A stretch of 64,000 bases of DNA from the NCBI RefSeq assembly GCF_006974145.1, contig NZ_CP039456.1, forward strand, positions 248,001-312,000, read 5' to 3'. The position numbers were made by a program, and so were the translations under genes. The notes beneath the pieces are model-generated. The model had not been told where the DNA came from and ran no database searches. It worked only from the letters and a program-made list of their open reading frames with translations. The DNA comes from Changchengzhania lutea. Lineage in GTDB: Bacteria; Bacteroidota; Bacteroidia; Flavobacteriales; Flavobacteriaceae. Below, piece after piece: positions 21,785-31,664 of the stretch (the stretch's first letter is position 1; each line of letters starts with the position of its first letter).

Positions 21785-21811
21785 AACCGAAGATTACTCT
21801 TCGGTTTTTTT
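21785..21811 (+). terminator. Rho-independent terminator after the tRNA fragment
   Basis: AACCGAAGA, loop TTAC, TCTTCGGTT, then a T-run. This is the natural terminator of the tRNA unit and marks chromosomal DNA. Two GGTACAAC repeats follow (21818-21825, 21829-21836). The rest of 21,837-22,134 holds no supported gene. Confidence 0.7.
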
Positions 21812-22134
21812 ATTACAGGTACAACATAGGTACAACAAATGACTTTTTTATAAGGATAGTTATCAATATAAATCATTTAAAACTAAATCCTATTAATTTC
21901 ATATCTAGGCTACCTTGTTTAGTTTCTTGATTAAGAAAAACCACAGGTATGTTTCTTATTTGTTAAAGGTCGACTTTATAGGTGCATTTTTATGAAATAC
22001 TTCTATTTTCCTTTTAAAAATTATATTTATTAGTAGCACGAAACTTAAACCACTAACCTACTTAGTTATAAATTTATTGACTTTAGCTTAATATTAACTA
22101 ATTAAAATTCATCAATTGCGTTTTATTATTAATT

Positions 22135-23259
22135 ACTGATGTTACGCACAAAATTATTAAATTTCATTTATGAATGTTAATAACCTTTTAGACTTATATA
22201 CTGACTATTTGTTGGTGACGCCCACTTATAGTACAGCAACAGGTTTGTCATTAGTGACAGATAATAGTGTTGGTCATGACCAAATAACACGGTTGTTATC
22301 TAGTAAAATAGACTCAAGAACCTTATGGCTAGAAGCTAAAGCTATGGTTCAAGAAATTAAGTCATCAGATGGATTGTTAATTATTGATGATTCCATTGAA
22401 CCCAAAAAACACACAAAAACCAATCCTTTAATAAATTGGCACTACGACCATTGCAGTGGTAAAAGCGTTAAAGGCGTAAATTTTATAAGCTCCTATTATT
22501 ATAGTCCTAAGTATGATATGGGTCTTCCTGTAGGTGTTGAGTTTGTAAAGAAAGATGTAGCCGTTTTAGGCAAGCATGGAAAACCTTCTTTTAAAAGTAA
22601 AGAAACCAAGAATGAAATGATGCGTCGCATGGTAGTCCAAGCAAACTACAACATAGGTTTTAAGTATGTTTTGGTAGACAGTTGGTTTTCATCATCAGAG
22701 AATATGAGCTGTATCGCACAAGACTGCAATTCAGATTTTATAATGGCCCTTAAACCAAACCGGGTCGTAGCATTAAGTGAAGAAGATAAAGCACAAGGCA
22801 TTTATCAAAGTATTGAATCTTTAACGCTGGAAGAGCGTACTATGTCAGTTTATTTAAAACAATATAGCAACCCTATATTGATAACTAAGCAAGTCTTCAA
22901 AAACGGAGAAGGTAGTACTGGTACGCTTTATCTAGCTACAAGTGATTTAAACTTAGATTGCCAGAGTCTTACTGCAATCTATCAAAAACGGTGGAAAGTA
23001 GAGGGATTTTTTCGCTCCATTAAAAACAACACCGCTTTTGCCAAAGCACCAACGAAAACAATACAAACACAACAAGCTCATTTTACAGCATCTATGATAG
23101 CGTATATGAAACTTGAACGGTTAAAAATTAGAAACAGTAAAAATCATTATGCAATGAAAAGCGAAATATGGCTTACCGTTACTAAAGCAGCTTGGAAACA
23201 ATTAGAAGAGTTATCAACATCAAATAGCAATTTCAAGAAAATTGCTGCGTAACATCAGT
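22135..23259 (+). mobile_element. Insertion sequence, IS4/IS701-like (about 1,125 bp)
   Basis: Bounded by the perfect inverted repeats ACTGATGTTACGCA (22135-22148) and TGCGTAACATCAGT (23246-23259). One transposase fills the element and its stop codon lies in the right repeat. I could not see a convincing target duplication (flanks AATT and TAAG). The transposase is intact, so the element may be active. Confidence 0.8.
22170..23252 (+). CDS. DDE transposase, IS4/IS701 type
   Basis: 360 aa. The three acidic residues are visible: LLIIDDSIEPKK (first Asp), LVDSWFSSSEN (second Asp) and YQKRWKVEGFFRSIK (Glu, with the YREK-like Y, R, E and K). This order and spacing fits IS4-superfamily transposases of the IS701 branch common in Flavobacteriia. 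It catalyses excision and insertion of the surrounding IS. Confidence 0.85.
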   Translation: MNVNNLLDLYTDYLLVTPTYSTATGLSLVTDNSVGHDQITRLLSSKIDSRTLWLEAKAMVQEIKSSDGLLIIDDSIEPKKHTKTNPLINWHYDHCSGKSVKGVNFISSYYYSPKYDMGLPVGVEFVKKDVAVLGKHGKPSFKSKETKNEMMRRMVVQANYNIGFKYVLVDSWFSSSENMSCIAQDCNSDFIMALKPNRVVALSEEDKAQGIYQSIESLTLEERTMSVYLKQYSNPILITKQVFKNGEGSTGTLYLATSDLNLDCQSLTAIYQKRWKVEGFFRSIKNNTAFAKAPTKTIQTQQAHFTASMIAYMKLERLKIRNSKNHYAMKSEIWLTVTKAAWKQLEELSTSNSNFKKIAA

Positions 23260-23538
23260 TAAGTAAAAGAAAATGCTATCAATTATATTTTGAAATATAG
23301 TTATTAGTACTACTTTTAGACTATTACAATTTACTAGTCTTAAATTCGCGCTTAAAAAACAATACTTTTTAAATCTAAATTATTTGTTTAGTTTTCAAAT
23401 TAATGACTTAAAGAGGTTTTTTTAAGAATATTATATTTCTTTGTATTTAATTGGGTTAAAAATATATCTAAAAATCAAATTTTTTACAAAATAATTCTTA
23501 ATCGGTTTTTTACAAGTTGATATATAACACCGTTTTTA

Positions 23539-26322
23539 ATGAAACATTTTATATATATAAAGTTAATAACAACTATTATTTTAGTCTTTACAATTTACAA
23601 TGCGGATGGACAAGAAATCCCTCCATTAGTGAAATTCACTCCTGAAAATTACGGCGGTGATAAACAAAACTGGTCAATTTCCCAATCATCAAATAAATTT
23701 ATATATGTTGCAAATAACGAAGGCCTTTTAGAATATAATGGAGCTAAATGGACCATATTTCCTTCTCCAAATAAAACAATTATAAGGGCGGTTCTTGTTG
23801 TTGGTGAGAAGATCTATACAGGCTGTTACATGGAATTTGGGTTTTGGGAAAAAGACAAGTTTGGAAAATTACAATATACCTCATTAGTTCCAAAGTTGAA
23901 AGAACCCATGATTGAAGATGAACATATTTGGAATATTATCACATATGATCAATGGATTGTTTTTCAAACTCATAATAGAATTTATTTTTATAACACTGAT
24001 AATGAAAAATATACCATTATCAATTCTAATAATATCATTACAAAAATTTTTAATGTTGAAAATGTTATTTATTATCATGTGAGTAATGAAGGCGTATATA
24101 AAATTGAAGAAGGAAAATCTAAACTAATTCTTGAAGCTCCTATGTTTAAAGACGATAGGGTAATAAATATATTTTCAACTCAAGAAGGGCAACTTATCCA
24201 AACAAGAGAGTCAGGTTTTTACACATTAATAAACGACAATGTGTCTTTATGGCAAATCCCTGCAAAGGATACTCTTCAAAACATAAATGTTTTTAACAGT
24301 ATTCAACTTCAAGACAAAAGCTTTATACTAGGTACAATAAAAAAAGGTGTTATTTATTTAAGCAAAGATGGAGAAATTGAATATCGAATTGACCGTAGTA
24401 ATGGACTTAGTAACAATACAGCATTATGCTTATTTGAAGACAAAGATAATAACATATGGGTTGGACTAGATAACGGAATTGATTGTATTAATATAAAATC
24501 TCCAATAAGTGTTTTTAATGATGATAAAGGTAATATAGGTACGGTTTATGCATCAACTGTTTTTAACAATATATTATATTTAGGTACTAATCAAGGGTTG
24601 TTTTATAAAAAAGCTGAAGGACAAGAATCATTTAAATTTATTGAAGGCACTGCAGGACAGGTCTGGAGTTTATTTTCGTTCAATGACGAGTTATTTTGTG
24701 GTCATCATTCTGGGATATTCATCGTAAATAATACTACAGCACGTCAAATATCTAATGAGCCCGGTACTTGGGGTTTTAGACCAATTCCCAACAAAAAAAA
24801 TGAATTACTATTTGGCAATTATGGAGGCTTGAATGTTTTATCAAAAAATCAAGGAATTTGGAAATTAAAGAATAAGATTCAAGGATTTAATAGCTCTGCT
24901 CGACATTTTGAAATAGGTAAAGATAATGATGTTTTTATAAGTCATGGCTATAAGGGATTATTTAGGCTTACACTTAATAAAGATTTCACATTGGTAAAGA
25001 ACTTATTTTTAGACTCCTCAATTCCCATTGGCAATAATTCAAGCCTCATAAAATATAAAGAACGTATTTTATACACATTCGAGGGAGGTATTATGGCTTA
25101 TGATGATTTTAAGAGTCGTTTTATAAAAGATTCTATACTTAGTCCTCTTATTACAGATTTACAATATACAACTGGAAAACTTGTTGTGGACAAAACACAG
25201 AAACTATGGTCTTTTTCTGAAGACAATATTAGCTACGTAAGTTCAAATCCCATTACCAACGAATTCAAAATCAATAGGATTGCTATTCCTTCAAGGTTAA
25301 GAAAAGGACAAATAGGATATGAAAATATTTCACTAGTTGAAAATAATAAATACCTATTAGGTCTTACCGATGGATATATAACTATAGATATTTCCCAGTT
25401 TAATCAACAAACAAATGAATCTGAAATAGAATTAAACTCAATCAGCCTAAGAGATGTTGATGCTAACAATACAAATGTAAATTTGAATGATTTTGGAGAT
25501 TTTGATTATAGCTATAATACTGTAGCATTTAATTATAGTGTTCCAGAATACAATAAATATGAAATAGTAAAATATCAATACAAACTCGTAGGAAGATATA
25601 ATAAATGGAGTGATTGGATAGAAACATCCGAAATTATTTTTGAAAATTTAAGTTTCGGCAACTATAGTTTCATTGTTAGAGCCAAAATAGGTAATAAATT
25701 AACCAATAATACAATAAGCTATGATTTTAAAATTAATCGACCATGGTATTTATCAAATGTTGCTTTGTTATTATATTTATTTAGTTTATTTACTATCTCA
25801 TTTATTATCCACAAGGCTTATAAGAATTACTATAAAAAACAACACGAACACAAATATCTAGAGAGAGAACAATTAATTATCAGAATTAAAAACGAAAAAC
25901 TAAATGAGGCTATAGAAAATAAAAATAGAGAGCTGGCAATTTCTACTATGAGTATCATTAAAAAAAATGAAGTGTTGAGTAGCATAAAAAAAGAATTAAA
26001 AAATACAAAAAAACCCAATAACGAGTCAGTAATAAAATTAATTGACAGTAACATAAATAATAATAAAGATTGGAAATTTCTTGAAGAAGCCTTCAATAAT
26101 GTTGACAAAGATTTTTTAGACAAAGTAAAAAATGCCTACCCGGAAATGACACCCAATGATTTACGCTTTTGTGCCTATTTGCGATTAAACCTTACTTCCA
26201 AAGAAATTGCACCATTACTTAATATATCTGTAAGAAGTGTTGAAACAAGACGTTACAGACTTAGAAAACGAATGAATTTGCCACATGACACTAGTTTAAC
26301 TGACCACATCTTAAAAATTTAA
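23539..26322 (+). CDS. Sensor-regulator with Y_Y_Y-like domain and LuxR HTH
   Basis: 927 aa. Signal peptide (1-24), a periplasmic beta-propeller region built of Reg_prop-type repeats (about 40-630), a Y_Y_Y-like beta-sandwich (about 650-730), a transmembrane helix (about 738-757), a cytoplasmic coiled coil and a C-terminal LuxR-type HTH (FCAYLRLNLTSKEIAPLLNI, then SVETRRYRLRKR). It lacks histidine kinase and receiver domains, so it couples ligand sensing directly to DNA binding. It lies 271 bp upstream of susC on the same strand and is most likely the local activator of this locus. Confidence 0.88.
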   Translation: MKHFIYIKLITTIILVFTIYNADGQEIPPLVKFTPENYGGDKQNWSISQSSNKFIYVANNEGLLEYNGAKWTIFPSPNKTIIRAVLVVGEKIYTGCYMEFGFWEKDKFGKLQYTSLVPKLKEPMIEDEHIWNIITYDQWIVFQTHNRIYFYNTDNEKYTIINSNNIITKIFNVENVIYYHVSNEGVYKIEEGKSKLILEAPMFKDDRVINIFSTQEGQLIQTRESGFYTLINDNVSLWQIPAKDTLQNINVFNSIQLQDKSFILGTIKKGVIYLSKDGEIEYRIDRSNGLSNNTALCLFEDKDNNIWVGLDNGIDCINIKSPISVFNDDKGNIGTVYASTVFNNILYLGTNQGLFYKKAEGQESFKFIEGTAGQVWSLFSFNDELFCGHHSGIFIVNNTTARQISNEPGTWGFRPIPNKKNELLFGNYGGLNVLSKNQGIWKLKNKIQGFNSSARHFEIGKDNDVFISHGYKGLFRLTLNKDFTLVKNLFLDSSIPIGNNSSLIKYKERILYTFEGGIMAYDDFKSRFIKDSILSPLITDLQYTTGKLVVDKTQKLWSFSEDNISYVSSNPITNEFKINRIAIPSRLRKGQIGYENISLVENNKYLLGLTDGYITIDISQFNQQTNESEIELNSISLRDVDANNTNVNLNDFGDFDYSYNTVAFNYSVPEYNKYEIVKYQYKLVGRYNKWSDWIETSEIIFENLSFGNYSFIVRAKIGNKLTNNTISYDFKINRPWYLSNVALLLYLFSLFTISFIIHKAYKNYYKKQHEHKYLEREQLIIRIKNEKLNEAIENKNRELAISTMSIIKKNEVLSSIKKELKNTKKPNNESVIKLIDSNINNNKDWKFLEEAFNNVDKDFLDKVKNAYPEMTPNDLRFCAYLRLNLTSKEIAPLLNISVRSVETRRYRLRKRMNLPHDTSLTDHILKI

Positions 26323-26492
26323 CACTACTACATAGCTATTATTCACTACGACATTACTACTACAATCCAATTTTAGGTTAGTTGTTTTTTTTTCTTAAAA
26401 ATTTAATATTTTAAATATTCTATTGTTATTACTGAGATACCCGATAAATTAATGAGTGCTAAATTATGAGAATGAGTTTTTGTAGTAGTGTT
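26321..26492 (+). promoter_or_regulatory. Inverted repeats upstream of susC
   Basis: AACACTACTACA (26321-26332, starting at the regulator stop codon) is the exact reverse complement of TGTAGTAGTGTT (26481-26492), and ATTACTACTACAA (26353-26365) is a third, related copy. Candidate binding sites for the upstream regulator, or arms of a terminator-like fold. The 271-bp gap holds no gene. Confidence 0.45.
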
Positions 26493-26593
26493 TTTTATTA
26501 ATATGGCAATTTTTGAAGTTAAATTTACAAAATATCTTAACTATTCAAACAATAAGTTAGGATATCAATAATTTAAACTAAACTCAATAATTT

Positions 26594-29581
26594 ATGAAAT
26601 TAGAATTACCCTCAAAAGGAGTAAAACTGCTTTTTTCGCTTTTTGTACTCTTAAATTTTGGGATTGTCACAGCACAATCACAAAAAACAGTCACAGGCAC
26701 GGTATTATCTTCTGAAGATAACATGCCATTACCCGGAGCTTCCGTCTTAATTAAAGGTACTAATAATGGAACGTCAACAGATTTTGATGGCAAATTCATA
26801 TTAAATGTAACTTCTGACTCTGCAACATTAATAATTTCTTATATAGGTTATCAAACTCAAGAAGTTACAGTATCCAACGAACCACTGATAATTAAACTAT
26901 TGACAGATGCAAATGCTCTAGACGAAGTTGTAGTAGTAGGATATGGTACTCAGAGAAAGAGTAATCTAGTTGGCTCTGTTGCAAGTGTAGATTTGGATGA
27001 AGCTACGGTTGTTCCAACCACCAATGTTGCGGAAATGTTAAGAGGTAGGGCAGCTGGTGTTCAAATTAATTTAGCTGATGCTCGACCGGGTGGAAATTCA
27101 GAAATTTTAATCCGTGGCAAGGTATCTTTAGTAGGAAATGAGCCATTAATTATTGTGGATGGGGTCCCATTTGACAATATTAATGATGTAGCGTCTGATG
27201 ACATCTCTTCTATCGAGGTCCTAAAAGATGCGGCTTCTACCGCAATTTATGGCGCTAGAGCAGCAAACGGCGTCATACTTATTACTACTAAGAGAGGTAA
27301 AGAAGGTAAAATAAATGTGAATTACCATGGTTATACAACCACGCAGCGCTTAACTAAAAACTTTGACCTATTTAGTGGTGAAGAATTTGCTGATTTAAGA
27401 AGAGAGGCAAATCGGGATCGAACTACAGGTGAATTTCTGTCTGATGACAATATCTTTAGTGAATTTGAACTAGAAGCCATAGCTAATGGAAATTTCGTGA
27501 ATTGGGAAGATCTAATTTTACAGGACGCCGTTTTACAAAGCCACTCTTTAAGTGTTTCCAGTGGTACAGAATCGACTAAAATTTATTCAAGTCTTAACTA
27601 TTTTAAACAAGATGGTTTAATTCCTAGTTCTAGTTTTGAGAGAGGAACTTTAAAACTTAACATTGATCAAAAGATTAGTAAAAAGCTAAGTATGCAGGCA
27701 AATGTAAATTTCCAAACTAACACACAAGACAATGAAAGTAGTTCAATAGGCTTTATTTCTATCTCTCCTTTAGCCATCCCTTTTGATGAAAATGGTGATT
27801 TGGTTCAAAGACCTTTAGGAGAATCCCATTTTCAAATAAACCCTTTATGGAATATTAGAGAATCTACAAACGAAACGAGAACAACTCTTACTGATATCAA
27901 TCTTACAGCGACATACAATTTCATACCGAATTTGTCTTATAAGCTAAATGCATTTTTAAGAAATAGAAATGCTGAGCAAGGTATTTATCGTACACGTCTG
28001 CATTCACAAGGGGATGAAGGTATTGATGGATTTGCCACTATAGCTACTAAACTTTATAAAGAATATTTAATTGAGAATATTGTAAACTACAATCCACAAT
28101 TAAACGAATCCCACAACTTAGACTTTACATTTGTAAATGCGATAAGTGAGCGAAAAACCAACACCACTAGCATTGATAAATCAGGTTTTGCTAATGATAA
28201 CCTTAGTTATAATGGTGCTGCAACAGTTTTATCTGATCCAATAAGAAATGTGGAACGGAGAAGATTAGTTTCTTTTTTAGGTAGAGCAAGATATAGTTTT
28301 TTAGACAAATATTTATTTGAATTAACCACTAGAGCAGATGCGTCATCTGTTTTTGCAGAAGATAATAAATGGGGATACTTCCCTGCTGCAGCTTTTGCTT
28401 GGAAAATGCATGAAGAATCATTTTTAAAAGATAACGAAAGTATTAACGAAATGAAATTTAGAGTCACTTACGGATCTACGGGTAATGAAGGGATAGATCC
28501 TAGAGAATCACTCGGTGTTGCTGATAATTTGCCTTATGTGTTTGGTGGGGTTACATCTGGGGGGTTTGCAGCTTCAACCAGATTACCTAATCCTAATCTT
28601 CAATGGGAAACCACCACCACTTTTAATGTAGGACTGGATTTTGGTTTATTCAACAATCTGCTTAGTGGTACCTTAGAATATTATAAAGCCAACACCAAAG
28701 ATTTTTTATTAGACCGTTTTGTTCCAGGGATTACTGGTTTCTCTGTAACACGTTTTAATATTGGTGAGGTTCAGAATGAAGGTTTTGAAGCAACTCTAAA
28801 TACGAATATTATTAAAAAAACTGACTTACAATGGTCAGTAGGAGTCATATTTTCAACCAATGACAATAAAGTGCTAAAATTGACAGGTGAATTGGATGAA
28901 GATGGTATACCGCTTGAACTTCCATACACGGGGCCAAATTTCCAACAATTACGTTTAAAAGTAGGTGAGCCTATAAATAATATTTGGCTACCTCAATTTG
29001 ATGGTATTTGGCAAGTAGGTGATGATCTAACAGTCATCTCTCCAAACCCTTTACCTGGAGATGTTAGGGTAATCGATCAAAATGGCGATGGTATAATTGA
29101 CCAAAAAGATAATATTTATACAAGCCAAGATCCAGATTGGTTTGGTACCATTACAACAAACTTTAATTACAAAGGCTTTGAATTATTTGTAGACTTTTAT
29201 ATTGTAGAAGGTGCAACAAAACGAAATCCTTTCTTTTCGAATGGCGAGTTTTTTAAAGGAGCTATTAATGGGATAAGAATACCATATTATACTCCTGAAA
29301 ATCCTTCGACTGTATATCCAAGACCAAGGGCAGATACCGCTTCTCAGCTTTTCCCTTTTTCAATTAGAGATGCTTCATATTCGAGACTTAGAACCTTAAC
29401 ATTGGGGTATAATATCCCAGAAAATGTAGTGAGCAAAATAGGTTTAAAAAGTGCTAAGATATATGGTACGGCTACAAACTTATTTACAATAACGGATTAC
29501 AAATCATATAGCCCGGAAAATAATCCGAATGAGTTTCCAGATTCAAAAGGCTTAACATTGGGTGTTAAATTAGGATTTTAA
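26594..29581 (+). CDS. susC: SusC-like TonB-dependent outer membrane transporter
   Basis: 995 aa. Signal peptide (1-28), a carboxypeptidase-regulatory-like domain (TVTGTVLSSEDNMPLPGASV onward, to about 105), plug domain with the SusC signature DEVVVVGYGTQRKSNLVGSV, and a beta-barrel ending in the C-terminal aromatic LGVKLGF. It imports oligosaccharides released at the cell surface and pairs with the SusD protein 16 bp downstream. Confidence 0.95.
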   Translation: MKLELPSKGVKLLFSLFVLLNFGIVTAQSQKTVTGTVLSSEDNMPLPGASVLIKGTNNGTSTDFDGKFILNVTSDSATLIISYIGYQTQEVTVSNEPLIIKLLTDANALDEVVVVGYGTQRKSNLVGSVASVDLDEATVVPTTNVAEMLRGRAAGVQINLADARPGGNSEILIRGKVSLVGNEPLIIVDGVPFDNINDVASDDISSIEVLKDAASTAIYGARAANGVILITTKRGKEGKINVNYHGYTTTQRLTKNFDLFSGEEFADLRREANRDRTTGEFLSDDNIFSEFELEAIANGNFVNWEDLILQDAVLQSHSLSVSSGTESTKIYSSLNYFKQDGLIPSSSFERGTLKLNIDQKISKKLSMQANVNFQTNTQDNESSSIGFISISPLAIPFDENGDLVQRPLGESHFQINPLWNIRESTNETRTTLTDINLTATYNFIPNLSYKLNAFLRNRNAEQGIYRTRLHSQGDEGIDGFATIATKLYKEYLIENIVNYNPQLNESHNLDFTFVNAISERKTNTTSIDKSGFANDNLSYNGAATVLSDPIRNVERRRLVSFLGRARYSFLDKYLFELTTRADASSVFAEDNKWGYFPAAAFAWKMHEESFLKDNESINEMKFRVTYGSTGNEGIDPRESLGVADNLPYVFGGVTSGGFAASTRLPNPNLQWETTTTFNVGLDFGLFNNLLSGTLEYYKANTKDFLLDRFVPGITGFSVTRFNIGEVQNEGFEATLNTNIIKKTDLQWSVGVIFSTNDNKVLKLTGELDEDGIPLELPYTGPNFQQLRLKVGEPINNIWLPQFDGIWQVGDDLTVISPNPLPGDVRVIDQNGDGIIDQKDNIYTSQDPDWFGTITTNFNYKGFELFVDFYIVEGATKRNPFFSNGEFFKGAINGIRIPYYTPENPSTVYPRPRADTASQLFPFSIRDASYSRLRTLTLGYNIPENVVSKIGLKSAKIYGTATNLFTITDYKSYSPENNPNEFPDSKGLTLGVKLGF

Positions 29582-29597
29582 TAAAAAAATAAAAAAC

Positions 29598-31199
29598 ATG
29601 AAAAATTTATTTAAAAATAGAAAGTGCATATTGTTAATATGCACTTTGTTTATCCTCGGATCTTGTCAAGAATTTCTTGAAGACGAGCTACTTTCTGAAA
29701 CCTCGGTCAATTTCTTATACAGCACCCCTGAAGGGCTTGAAACTGGTGTCATAGGACTATATACACTAAACCGAGGACTATATGAGCAAACCTTTTGGAA
29801 TGGCGCCATTCCGTTAATAGTACAATCAAAATCAGATTTGGTTTTTGGTAGAGGCGGAGAAATATCTCTATTTAGCAGATTGGCATGGGGTGCAACTCTT
29901 GGTGATACGGGAGTTAACGGGGGCCATGGTAATTATTGGACACATTACTACAAATTGGTGGACAGAGCCAACGGCATTATAAAAGGTGCCGAAAATTTAA
30001 CAGGGATTGATAAAGCTCAAAAAAATAGAATAATTGCAGAAGCTAAATGTATGCGAGCCAATTCATATTTTACCCTTTATAGATTGTTCAACAATATTTT
30101 TATTTCAACAGAGCCTACAACTCCAGAAAATGCTTTTGATAAACCAGATAATAAGTCTTCAGAAGAAGAAATATTTGCACTTTTAAGAAGCGATCTTGAT
30201 TTTGCCATTGCTAATTTAGAATGGACAACTCCAGAGTTTGGTAGGTTTACACAAGCGTCGGCAAGACATATTAGAGCTAAAGTAGCCATGTGGGAAGGAG
30301 ATTGGAGTGAAGCTGCGGCACAAACTGATGCTATAATTAATAATGGTAGTTATAGTCTAGAGCCAAATACTGCGGAAGTATTTAAAGGTGGTTTAAGCAG
30401 AAATGAGACACTTTTTGCTATTCAATATGAAAGAGACGTAATTGGCGGCGGAGGTCGTAATTTCATGAACTGGAGTAGTGTTGCTAATTGTGCTTTAGCA
30501 CCTGGAGTTTTAAAATCTCTTGAAAACGGAGGTAGTGGTGCAGCTTTTATGACGTTGAACAAATATGTAAGAAACCTTCTTACTGAGGATCCAAATGATA
30601 CCAGAACTAAAAACACCTATTATATATTCCAATATTTCTTTAATGATCCAGCTACTTTACCTGCTGGAAAGAATATAGGTGACCCTTTAGATTTATATGA
30701 TGAGAATAGTACAGATAGAAATGAATTTACAAGGTTTTATCAAAGGCAAAATCCAGGGGTTCTTAAATTTCTTGATGAAGAGGCAGAACCTACAGATCGA
30801 AATCATATAAAAAATATCATGGTTTATCGTTTAGCGGAAACTTATTTAATTGGTGCAGAAGCGCATATGAGAAGTGGTAATAATGCAAAAGCTTTAGAAT
30901 ATATCAATATTGTTAGAAATAGGTCAAATACGGCAAGTATTTCAACTATAGATCAAGAAGCAATTTTGGATGAAAGAGCAAGGGAATTAGCTTTTGAAGG
31001 ACAGCGCTGGTACACACTTAAAAGAATGGGAGTATTGTTAGAGTACCTACAAGATCATATGGGCAATGATAATTATAATCAAACCTATGCTACTGGAGAT
31101 CCTCGTCTATTAATACAGGAGCACATGAAAAACTGGGTTATTCCTGAAGCTCAAATTAATCTTTTGGGACCTAATTATCCTCAAAATGATGGGTATTAA
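29598..31199 (+). CDS. susD: SusD-like surface glycan-binding lipoprotein
   Basis: 533 aa. Lipoprotein signal peptide with lipobox LGSC (about residues 21-24), then the TPR-rich SusD/RagB fold; the C-terminal AFEGQRWYTLKRMG segment is typical of the family. It captures the glycan and closes over SusC as a lid. Translationally close to susC, so one operon. Confidence 0.93.
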   Translation: MKNLFKNRKCILLICTLFILGSCQEFLEDELLSETSVNFLYSTPEGLETGVIGLYTLNRGLYEQTFWNGAIPLIVQSKSDLVFGRGGEISLFSRLAWGATLGDTGVNGGHGNYWTHYYKLVDRANGIIKGAENLTGIDKAQKNRIIAEAKCMRANSYFTLYRLFNNIFISTEPTTPENAFDKPDNKSSEEEIFALLRSDLDFAIANLEWTTPEFGRFTQASARHIRAKVAMWEGDWSEAAAQTDAIINNGSYSLEPNTAEVFKGGLSRNETLFAIQYERDVIGGGGRNFMNWSSVANCALAPGVLKSLENGGSGAAFMTLNKYVRNLLTEDPNDTRTKNTYYIFQYFFNDPATLPAGKNIGDPLDLYDENSTDRNEFTRFYQRQNPGVLKFLDEEAEPTDRNHIKNIMVYRLAETYLIGAEAHMRSGNNAKALEYINIVRNRSNTASISTIDQEAILDERARELAFEGQRWYTLKRMGVLLEYLQDHMGNDNYNQTYATGDPRLLIQEHMKNWVIPEAQINLLGPNYPQNDGY

Positions 31200-31207
31200 T
31201 TAAACTA

Positions 31208-31638
31208 TTGAAGTTGTCATTTCATTGCAATTCTTTCTTTATTTTAATTATTACATTAAGTTCTTTTACATAAGCTCAAAAATATGAATACAAATGGCAA
31301 AATGATATAAACATAGGATAGCCTGAACGGAGGATTCCCCTTGCAAAAGGGGATTCTTTTTACAGGAAGTTCGTCAAATAGATTTTGGAAAGATCCTACC
31401 AAAGATTTGAAAAATGACAGTATTTTAAACAGAAGTTTTGGTGGTTCAAAAATTAAAGGTCTAATAGAAAAATTCAATCAGGATATTTTAAAATTTCAGC
31501 AAAAAAACATTAGTCATTTATTCTGGCAACAATAATGTACAAGACGGTAATTCTTTCGAAAATGTTTACTGAGAGTTCTTTTACACTATATGCACTATTA
31601 AAGCAAAATCATCAAACAAATCTCGAAAAAAGAAGTAG
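31208..31638 (+). pseudogene. Decayed SGNH/GDSL-type hydrolase
   Basis: Reading the three frames in turn gives a signal-peptide-like start broken by a TAA, then QKYEYKWQNDINIG, then after a stop and frameshift ILFTGSSSNRFWKDPTKDL and NRSFGGSKI, then after another shift VIYSGNNNVQDGNSFENVY. In order these are the conserved blocks of SGNH hydrolases (GSSS, GFGGS, YSGNND). At least two in-frame stops and two frameshifts, so inactive. It sits between susD and the GH2 gene and probably once encoded a deacetylase or esterase of this locus. Confidence 0.65.
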
Positions 31639-31664
31639 AAGTATAATTTTAAAAAAATACAATT

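Noticed and set aside
21873-21965. Short minus-strand frame that reads like a protein C-terminus (IPVVFLNQETKQGSLDMK)
   Set aside because: Fewer than 35 codons with a stop just upstream; may be a gene remnant but no family can be named.
22131-23263. Target-site duplication of the IS
   Set aside because: Flanks AATT and TAAG do not match; no convincing duplication could be set.
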